Shown one piece after another: positions 56,060-64,000 of a stretch of 64,000 nt of DNA (positions within the stretch are counted from its first letter, which is position 1; each line of letters starts with the position of its first letter). The stretch comes from Lytechinus pictus (taxonomy: Eukaryota; Echinodermata; Echinoidea; Temnopleuroida; Toxopneustidae), in assembly GCF_037042905.1 (NCBI RefSeq), contig NW_026974141.1, positions 3,774,001 through 3,838,000 of the forward strand, given 5' to 3'. Under the pieces are notes generated by a model. It did no database searches, was not told the DNA's origin, and was given only the letters and a program-made list of their open reading frames with translations. Both the position numbers and the translations under genes were made by a program.

Positions 56060-56095
56060 CACTCATTCATTCATTCATTCATTTATATTCATTTA
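56060..56095. repeat. (ATTC)n microsatellite
   Basis: CATTCATTCATTCATT run. Confidence 0.9.
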
Positions 56096-56216
56096 TTTTT
56101 TCCTTACAATAACTTAATCACTAACGTTACCACACATTTTACTTTTATTTTACACTTCAAAATAAAGGGGCATGCATGCAAGCTCTTTATTTTTGTGATA
56201 TAACTGGTGTCGGGTG

Positions 56217-56634
56217 CCGGGGGGGGGGGCACTCGACCAAAAAAAGTGGTAGGGATGAACCCCTAAGTACAGAGATATTTTATTCTGTTATGTTACGCGT
56301 CCGTCGGTCGTCGGTTTTACCTTTATACACCATTATTTTGGTTTAGTACGGTCCCACCTTTCACACCTCGCACAAATCGGACTCTAAACACGTAGTGTTG
56401 GAGCAAAAAGGACATCCTTTATAAAACATTTTGATTTGGTTTTATCATCCCCGCATATTTGACTCTAAACACGTATATTTTTCCGAGCGAAATAGATACC
56501 CTTTTTTCAATATTTTTGTGTTTTTGACACCCTTATCACGTTACGTACGTAACGTGCCCTATCTTGAAAAAGACATCCTTTTTACGTGTTTTTTGGGTCG
56601 CGCATGATATCCACTCGTCAATGTAAGTGGCCCC
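56217..56634. mobile_element. CCGGGGG-type MITE, uninterrupted
   Basis: Starts CCGGGGGGGGGGGCACTCGACC and ends CACTCGTCAATGTAAGTGG with CCCC. Shares ACACGTAGTGTTG, TTACGTACGTAACGTGCCC and CTTGAAAAAGACATCCTTTT with the second-level element at 16069-18059, for which it is an empty-site model. Confidence 0.75.
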
Positions 56635-57324
56635 ACGAGGCAGGAGCTGATCCAGCTTTCGAAAATAGGGGGGGGGGGGCGAAAAATTTTTTACCGCGGA
56701 ACAGGAAAAACATGATAATCTAATAAGCCTTATTTAAATAGGGCGAGTATGAATCGCGAGATAAATTTCTGAAGAATTTCATGAATTGAAGAGCTCAGTT
56801 GCAAAAGGAGTTAGGTCCATTTTTCATCGAATTTTATTTTTTTGTCTCAATGTATAGATTTGAAGGATCTCTACCTTAAACCTTGAAGAAGTACTCTCCC
56901 AAAAAGCGTACACGCTGTCCAGGAGAGAGTTGTGCTGTGTCAGGTGCTGCCAGTGCTTATAAGATGATAGCAAAGAAAATTTTATGTTCACATGGTAGGG
57001 TATGATGAAAATTTAGTTTTGCTTAAGAATATAGCAATCTGGGAGAATAAAAAAAAGATTTTCTTGGAGTCGACCTAACCCCTTTTGTAACCAAACTCTT
57101 CTTAAGAGCATGATTTTTCAAAAATTGGTAGGTCCATTTTTCATAAAAGTTTATTGTTTTCTGTCTCAAAACCTATAGATTTTTAGTCGCTCTGATGATA
57201 CCAAAGAAAATTTGAAATTCACATTAAAACGATAATAAAAGTGGCAAAGAAAAATCACTTTATTCAAGAGAGATTGACTTCATTTCAATTTGCTTGTAAA
57301 AAGGGGTTAGTTCCAGAATGATAA
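56635..57324. other. No gene; orphan CAGGAGCTGATCCAGC end
   Basis: A hAT-like left end with poly-G at 56641-56680 lacks a partner. AAGTTAGGTCCATTTTTCAT-like phrases recur loosely at 56810 and 57130. Confidence 0.4.
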
Positions 57325-57333
57325 TTTATATAT

Positions 57334-57385
<52 letters not shown>

Positions 57386-57540
57386 AAATAATGCTGAAGA
57401 TAATGCTTTCATTGCCAATAAAGTTTTTTATTAAAAATACTTTATTGGCAATGAAAGCATTATCTTCAGCATTATTTTGTTACCTTACAGAAGCCAATAC
57501 GTGAATCTTTAAGATATATATATATATATATATATATATA
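57325..57540. mobile_element. (AT)n-flanked perfect hairpin element
   Basis: Arms 57382-57424 and 57439-57481 are perfect 43 bp complements (core GAAGATAATGCTTTCATTGC) around a 14 bp loop. (AT)n tracts lie on both sides (57327-57381 and 57515-57540), consistent with insertion at an AT microsatellite. Confidence 0.85.
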
Positions 57541-58102
57541 AATGAAGACAGGTAGAACTTTGTAAAACTTCTCAACAAATTCTTTTTTTAGGAATCCCAA
57601 ATACTGTCAAACTTTATCTTGGTGTGTTCAGCTTTGCAAGAATTTGGCTAGTATTTCTACGATTTAAACCTGGCTATTGGATGCTTACCAAAATCAGATT
57701 TTAATCTCATTATTTCAAATCAATCAAGGGATGATTGAACCCGGAAAATATACAACTTGGACCGCAGGCTTCCAAAACCAGCACAGCAAAACAGAAATGT
57801 TTGCACTTCAGGTTATTTATATGCAATAATAAGTATACGAAGAAAATATCGAAAAAAGAACCCTGCTTTTTCAGTAAAGCTAGTTTTCTTGTACCCTGGA
57901 ATGCCTGCAAATTTGGGATCATGCGCAATGGCGAACTAATACCACACACACAAAATATAAAAGCTGACAGCATCTGGGCATGGGCTGAAACCTCTCCCTA
58001 AAGGCAGGGGCGGATCAAGGTTTTTTCTCTCGGAAGATTTTGACATCAATAAATTTTACAAGTACAAAAAAGTTACACCCAAAATGCAAGGCTCGGTGTA
58101 CA
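57541..58102. other. No gene; orphan CAGGGGCGGATC end
   Basis: CAGGGGCGGATCAAGG at 58006 is a hAT-like terminus with no partner found. Two overlapping frames of 87-88 codons on opposite strands (57710-58001) have no recognisable domain. Confidence 0.4.
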
Positions 58103-58277
58103 AATGGCAAAGGTAAAAATGGCAGAGGTAAAAATGGCAGGGGTAAAAATGGCAAAGGTAAAAATGGCAGAGGTAAAAATGGCAAAGGTAAAAATGGCAG
58201 AGGCAAAAATGGCAAAGGTAAAAATGGCAGAGGTAAAAATGGCAGAGGTAAAAATGGCAAAGGTAAAAATGGCTGAG
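58103..58277. repeat. 15 bp minisatellite (GGTAAAAATGGCARA)n
   Basis: About twelve units alternating GGTAAAAATGGCAGA and GGTAAAAATGGCAAA. The unit length is a multiple of three, so all frames stay open (KGKNGRGKNG or LPLPFLPLPF). These are not taken as genes. Confidence 0.95.
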
Positions 58278-59088
58278 GTAAAAATGAAAACACTTGAGTT
58301 GGTATTTCTTTTTTTTTTCTAGACTTAATGCACGACCTTCTCATGTCAAATCGCTCTTCTAACATGTCTAATATTAAAATTTGAAGAACACTTTGAATCT
58401 CAAATATTGTACTTAATTCATTAAAGGGGAAATTCACACTGACAAAAGTTTATTAAAATGATATTGGTGAGGGTCTTAGGGAATCCATCAAAGATTTTAA
58501 AAGCTACTAAGATTTTACGTGAATGGGGACGTCATTTGCGAGCAGTTTTCGCAATATAATTATGGTGTAATAAAAATATCAATGAAATTTCATTTTCTAA
58601 AAAAAAAAATGGAAATGGTTTTAATTGTACCTTAAGCATATTAACATACAAATAATTTCACATCCGCTCCTGAAAGATTTTTTTTTTATTAGCAATCATG
58701 AACCATTGATTAAAAAATGAAAAGTAGACATTTTGGTACATAAGAATATACGGAGTAGTTACTAGTACATGACGTCACAGATCAAAAACTCAAACTTCTA
58801 ATAACTTTCTTAATCTTTAATTGATGGGTTTCCGCAAACCTTCACCAATATATTTTTTCTGCTATTTTCACAGTAAACCATTTATCGGGGTGAATTTCCC
58901 ATTCAAAACAGGTCGATAGAAATGGTATCTAAGAAACACCTATAAATTTAAATCCCTGATTCGCTACACATTTCAAAATTCATGCGATAACCGTTACCAA
59001 AAAACCTGATATCCACTTGGACTAGCTGCAATGAACTCTGAAAAAAAAATGAACAATAGTTTCTATTATTATATCATTTACATTAAAC
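58278..59088. other. AT-rich stretch, no gene recognised
   Basis: Nothing beyond short A/T runs. Confidence 0.5.
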
Positions 59089-59090
59089 TA

Positions 59091-61059
59091 CAGTTGTGCT
59101 CAGAAGTATTCATATCCCTTGGAAAATCTGTTTTTTTTGCATTTTTAAGAAAAATAAGAGTAGAAATGGAGTCAGTTACAAATCAGTCAAATACATTTAG
59201 GTATCATGTACAAAAGCATGCCATTTTTATTTTCACCTCATTTGCATATCAATAGAATAGATAACTTTCCTGGATTTCTGATGTCCAAAAGTATTCATAC
59301 CCCTGTCATGAACCACAAGTTAATAATCAATTGAATAGCCTTTCTTCGCAATGACTGCCTCCAGACGTCTCCTATAGTTTGTTACTAAGTTCTTGCATGT
59401 CTCTACATGGATTTTGGCCCATTCCTCCTTTGCAATCCTCTCCAAGTCCTTCAGGTTGCTGGGCTTCCTTGTGTTGACCTTCACCTTGAGCTCTTTCCAA
59501 AGGTTTTCGATTGGGTTCAAGTCAGGACTTTGGCTCGGCCACTCCAGAACTTTGACTGCATGGTCCTGAAACCATGTTTTGACCTTCTTGGCAGTGTGCT
59601 TTGGATCGTTGTCCTGTTGGAAGATCCAATTGGGGCCAAGTTGAAGTGCTTCAGCAGACTCTTTCATGTTTTCTTGCAGGATTTCGAGGTACTGCTCCTT
59701 CTTCATGATGCCATTGACCTATTAAAAGAAAGAAAGATGTTTTGATTTTACTTCAACATGGCTTAAAAAACTCCAAAGACACTAGGAAAAACATTCATAG
59801 GGGCATTTCAATGTAGAATTAAGCATACAAGGTAATTGGCATGTGAGTTAGTACTTAACCAGGAATGTCGTAATTGACCTAAAATGAGAACTTTCAATTC
59901 ATTTGACTAAAATGTTTGTGTAAGTTAAATATATACTCAAAGATAGGAAAGTCTGTATTATTCTTATTCAATAAAATCATTTCACAACTTGTAAAAAAAA
60001 AATAAAAAAATTGATGCATTGATAATGTTGTAAACTCACCTTAACAAGATTCCCTGTTCCACTTCCTGAAAAACAGCCCCAAAGCATTATGCTCCCTCCA
60101 CCATGTTTTACTGTGGGCACTGTGTTCTTTGGGTTGAAGGCTTCCCATTTCTTCCTCCAGACGTAGGCGACATCTGTGTGTCCGAAAAGCTCCATCTTCA
60201 TTTCATCAGACCAAAGAACAGACCTCCAAAACGTTTCATCCTTTCCCAGATGTCTTCTGGCAAAGTCCAAACGTGATCTTGTGTGGTTGGGTTTTAGGAG
60301 TGGAGTCTTCCGTGGCCGTCGTCCATTCAATCCTGCCTTATTCAAGGTCCTCTGGATGGTTTGCCTCGAGATCTTGGTCCCTTGGCCATTGAGATCTTTC
60401 AGCATCTCCTTTGTGGTGATTCTGGGGTTGACAGCAGCAGCTCGATCTAAACATCTCGCTTGCCTTGCAGACTTTGGGCTTCCGTCCAGGTCTTTTTAGG
60501 TTCTCCACTTTGTTGAAAGTCTTGAACTTCCTGATGATGCTCTGGACAGTAGCCACATGAACCTCAAAACGCTTGGATATTGCCTTGTAGCCCAAACCAT
60601 CTTTGTGAGCATTCACTATTCGTGATCTCAGATCGTCACTAGGTTCCTTTCGCTTGACCATGATGAAGTTTAAGCCGATTCCGATGAACTGACAAAGATC
60701 TTGTCACTGATTCTCAATTTATAGAACCACTGATGTTTCTGGAATTCAAAGACTTTGATTTTCTCAACAAAATTCATTTCAAAAAGGCGAAACGCCCCCC
60801 TCCCCCAATCTTGAATTGAATTGATTTTTAATCAATTTCATCAACATGGCAACTAACATCTGGACAAACCTCAGAATAGGGAAGATTTCTGAGATCTAAG
60901 GAACTTCCTCTTCCTGGATACCATGCAACATGGCTTAAATTCTTTTGTATTCATGCCTGACATTATAGGGTCCAGTTTGAAACCATATGAGGGTAGTAAA
61001 ATATTTGAACTATGAAAAATATGGTGTCTTATACTTGAGAAAGACAGGGGTATGAATAT
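59091..61059 (-). mobile_element. Tc1-like DNA transposon, right end lost
   Basis: The left end begins after TA (59089-59090) with CAGTTGTGCTCAGAAGTATT. An inner direct repeat (AAAAGTATTCATACCCCTG) lies at 59287, giving the IR/DR layout of Tc1-like elements. On the right only the inner repeat remains (CAGGGGTATGAATA, 61045). The outer end is replaced by the (ATTCA)n tail of a LINE. Confidence 0.9.
59320..60661 (-). pseudogene. Tc1-like transposase with an intron and a frameshift
   Basis: The ATG at 60661 opens a helix-turn-helix region (SKRFEVHVATVQSIIRKFKT) and the GRKPK hook. A shift near 60,470 moves coding to a neighbouring frame ([13 protein letters not shown] onward). First catalytic Asp in [13 protein letters not shown], then [12 protein letters not shown]. 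At LVK the frame meets GTGAGT (60039), and resumes at [14 protein letters not shown] after TTTTAATAG (59719). The intervening 321 bp behave as a phase-0 intron. Second Asp in [11 protein letters not shown] and Glu in [11 protein letters not shown] are separated by 34 residues, the DD34E spacing of Tc1. The frame ends at 59320. With the frameshift it is unlikely to be functional. Confidence 0.9.
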
Positions 61060-64000
61060 TCAATTCAATTCAATTTATTTGGCAAATGAAAACAATCAAG
61101 AAGTTACAAAGTAAACAAATACATAAGAATGAGCCAGGACCTCTGAAAAAGCATCCTGTGCTTATATTTGAGGCCCTAAATGACAATTGAGAATAACAAT
61201 AAAATACAAAAAATAACATTAAATTAACTTTGTTTAAAAACATAACTATTAGCTAAGGCCTGCACACCATACTTATAAAAAGCACATACACACATTGCAA
61301 TATAAGAATTAGGAAAGTGAGAAAGAAAATTAGATAAGAGAGGAATAATAGAATCATAGTAAGAGTGAGAGCGAGAATAGAGGGTAAAATGAAGAGGAAG
61401 AAAAGGAGTCTACTCAGCCAAGGATAGTTTTTCAAAAATTGATCGTTTCAGTAATAGTCTGAAACGAGAGAGTGTTGAACATGACTTTAGATTGTTGCAT
61501 AGTGAGTTCCATTCATGAACACCTGTGTACCGAATAGAATGAGTTTGCATTGTTAAATGAGTAAAAGGAACACAAAGATTATTTCGCAAACGTGTGTGGT
61601 AACTATGGAAGAAACAATTGGTTTTAAACATATTAAATATTTTTGGTAGAATTCCTCTGTGGTACTTAAACATAAAGACAAATATATTTAGTTTTACAAG
61701 ATCATTTTCATATATAGGAATAATTTTTAGATTAAGAAATAATGGTAGACCGGGACTACAAAAGTCACTCTTTGATATTAATCTTAGTGCTCTTTTTGTA
61801 AAATATAGAGTTTCTCTATATTAGTCTTATACGTTTTACCCCATATCTTATTACAATAGTTAAGGTGTGGCAAGATTATAGCATTATAAATGTTAACTAA
61901 TATTTTACCGGGTAAACAGTACCTAAGTTTTGATAAAACACCAATACTTCTTGAAAGCTTAGAACAAATATTAACAATATGAAACTTCCAGTCAAGTGAC
62001 TCATGAACCAATACATCTAAAAAACTTAATGATTCATTTCTAGAAAAAACAGTATTGTCAATTTGTATTGGCTCTGTATTCAATGGATTTTTTTACGTTT
62101 AGAATGAAAAATAATATACTTTGTTTTCTTAAAATTTAAGACAAGTTTGTTACATACAAACCAGTCATTCAACACGTTCGATTCTTTGTTCATTGTAGCT
62201 GTAAGAGTAAAAATATTTTTATGTGAACCAAAAACAACAGTATCATCAGCAAAGAGTGAAAATTTCAATAAATTAGAAGATTTCATAATATCATTAACAT
62301 TAAAAATAGGAGGGGCCCGAGCACGGAACCTTGTGGTATACCTAAATCAACATCTAATTTAACAGATTCAACACCATCGACCACCACAAATTGTTTTCTA
62401 TTTATTAAGTAACTTTCAAACCATTGTAAAGATAAACCTCTGATTCCGTATAGACTTAATTTTTTTTAAAGAATGTGATAGTCGATGGTGTCAAATGCTT
62501 TCGACAGGTCCATAAAAACTCCACAACAAAAGTTTCCTTTCTCTATTTCATTTAAAATATAATCAGAAAAACATATCACACTTAAAGACGTGGAATAATT
62601 CTTCCGAAAACCAAACTGTTCCTGTATTAAAATTTCCTTTTTAGTAAGAAAATCAGTTAGTCTGTTAAACATTATTCTTTCAAGTAATTTGGCAAAAATT
62701 TGAAGGAGTGCAACAGGTCTATAATTTTCAATATAGTCTGGATTTTCCTTTTTAAACAATTGCACAACCTTGGCTATTTTTAGTTTTTCAGGCACTAAAC
62801 CAGTACTCAGAGACATATTAAAAATATTACATAACGGCAGAGCAATATAATGTATACATTCTTTAATAATTTTTGGTGATATACCATCAGATCCATTAGC
62901 CTTTGAAGATTTAATGAAGGAAGACATTTGAATTAATTCATGAACAGTTGCAGGTTTAATAAAGAATGATTCAGGAGTTCGAATGAAAAATAAAATCTTG
63001 AAAAGAGTGCGAAGAATTTGATATTGACTTTGACAATTTTTTTACCAATATTAACAAAATAAGAATTGAATTGGTTTGCTATATCGAACTTGGATGAAAA
63101 TTTCACATTTTCCAGATACATTTGCTTTGGTAATGCATGTTTTTTATTACCTAATATATCATTAATATGTCTCCAAGTTTTCTTCATATCACCTTGGATT
63201 GATGAAAAGATATCATTGTAATATTTATATTTGCAATAACGAATAATACTTATAAGCTTATTTTTGTAGTTCTTATATTTCATAACATGATGAGAATTTG
63301 TATTTTTTAGACTTATTTTATACAACCTATTCTTACGACTTATGGATTTAAGTATGCCCTTAGTAATCCATGGTTTCTTAAATTTAGACCATTTTTATTT
63401 ATTACAAATTGTCTGAAGTGGAAAACATGAATCATATGCATAAGAAAAATTTTCAAAAAAATTATTGTACATTTCATTAACATTAGCACAGTTTTCAGTA
63501 CAAGACCAATCAATATTTTTCAATTTTTCTTTAAATGACAGTATATTTGCATCATTAATTAATCTCTTTTGAAATGATTTTTTCCTTTGGTGGTAGTTAT
63601 GTTTTATTGTTTCATTTTTCAAGATAGAAAATATTGGGAAGTGATCGGAAATATCATCATATATGATTCCACTGTCGATCTTTTTGTCAAGTGAATTAGT
63701 ATAAATATTATCAATTAAAGAAGCCCTATTTGCTGATATACGAGTCGGTTTTATTATCAAAGGATACATGTTGAAAGTATGCATCATATCTAAAAAATCA
63801 TTTGTCTTACTATGTGAACTATAATTAATTAAATTTATATTGAAGTCACCCATTATGTATATTTTTTTCTTTTCACTTCCCAATATTTCCAGTACATTAT
63901 TAATTGATACAATAAAATAAGACATGTCACTATTCGGTGGTCGATATATGCATGCTATAACGATTGATTTGTTACCAGAGTAATTTCAATAAAAACCGTT
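61060..64000 (-). mobile_element. Decayed non-LTR retrotransposon, runs off the window
   Basis: The 3' tail is an (ATTCA)n run at 61060-61076. Coding remnants run leftwards from the window edge: endonuclease C-terminal part (IYIMGDFNINL, DHFPIFSI; 63395-63925), RT with FMDLSKAFDTIDYHIL (62466-62927), [10 protein letters not shown] near 62,320, FADDT (62080-62286), then thumb/C-terminal parts (61784-62083 and 61410-61673). At least four frame breaks separate these. The tail and RT style match the fragment at 23096-24422. Clade is Jockey/CR1/L2-like but not resolved. Confidence 0.88.

Noticed and set aside
58015-58437. Long frames of KGKNGRGKNG and LPLPFLPLPF repeats
   Set aside because: They are translations of a 15 bp minisatellite, whose unit is a multiple of three, so frames stay open on both strands without selection.

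Overview
This 64 kb window is animal nuclear DNA from a repeat-rich genome. Spliceosomal introns, BEL/Pao, Tc1 and non-LTR elements, tRNA-derived SINE heads and very many short inverted-repeat transposons all point to a marine invertebrate deuterostome, most likely an echinoderm such as a sea urchin. The taxon is inferred from repeat style and was not proven by any search.

Layout. 0-5.4 kb: non-coding DNA with a tandem-repeat-bearing inverted-repeat element, several hairpins and a 1.36 kb fold-back of degenerate ~18 bp units. 5.7-6.9 kb: a minus-strand gene for a secreted protein, broken by a 496 bp transposon with a perfect 8 bp target duplication and by a frameshift. 8.6-15.5 kb: an (ACT)n microsatellite split by a large hAT-like composite that itself holds other elements, including a 2.8 kb fold-back built from CCCACAAATGTAATAA units. 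15.8-18.7 kb: transposons nested four deep, plus a fifth in one arm. 18.99 kb: a tRNA-like sequence. 19-25.4 kb: MITEs and a ~170-190 bp tandem array invaded by a 5'-truncated LINE. 26.4-35.3 kb: a very young BEL/Pao LTR retrotransposon whose LTRs look almost identical. It sits in a GAT-rich array and carries a later transposon in one LTR.

37.1-53.4 kb holds the one convincing host gene. I assembled it from six minus-strand exons, all joined in phase 0, giving a 231-residue four-pass membrane protein of MS4A/CD20-like type with a strongly cysteine-rich C-terminal tail. Its introns are full of transposons, a 127 bp minisatellite, arrays of DR1-type nuclear-receptor half-site pairs and a palindromic CAATTG/CAACTG array. 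Part of exon 2 is present a second time. A ~400 bp sequence flanking exon 5 recurs just upstream of exon 1, which suggests past tandem gene duplication.

55-64 kb: a recurrent hairpin module, a possible lone terminal exon, a Tc1 transposon whose transposase reading frame holds a 321 bp GT-AG intron, and a decayed LINE running off the right edge. No operon-like or pathway-like gene set is present. The genes do not work together in any way that the sequence shows.
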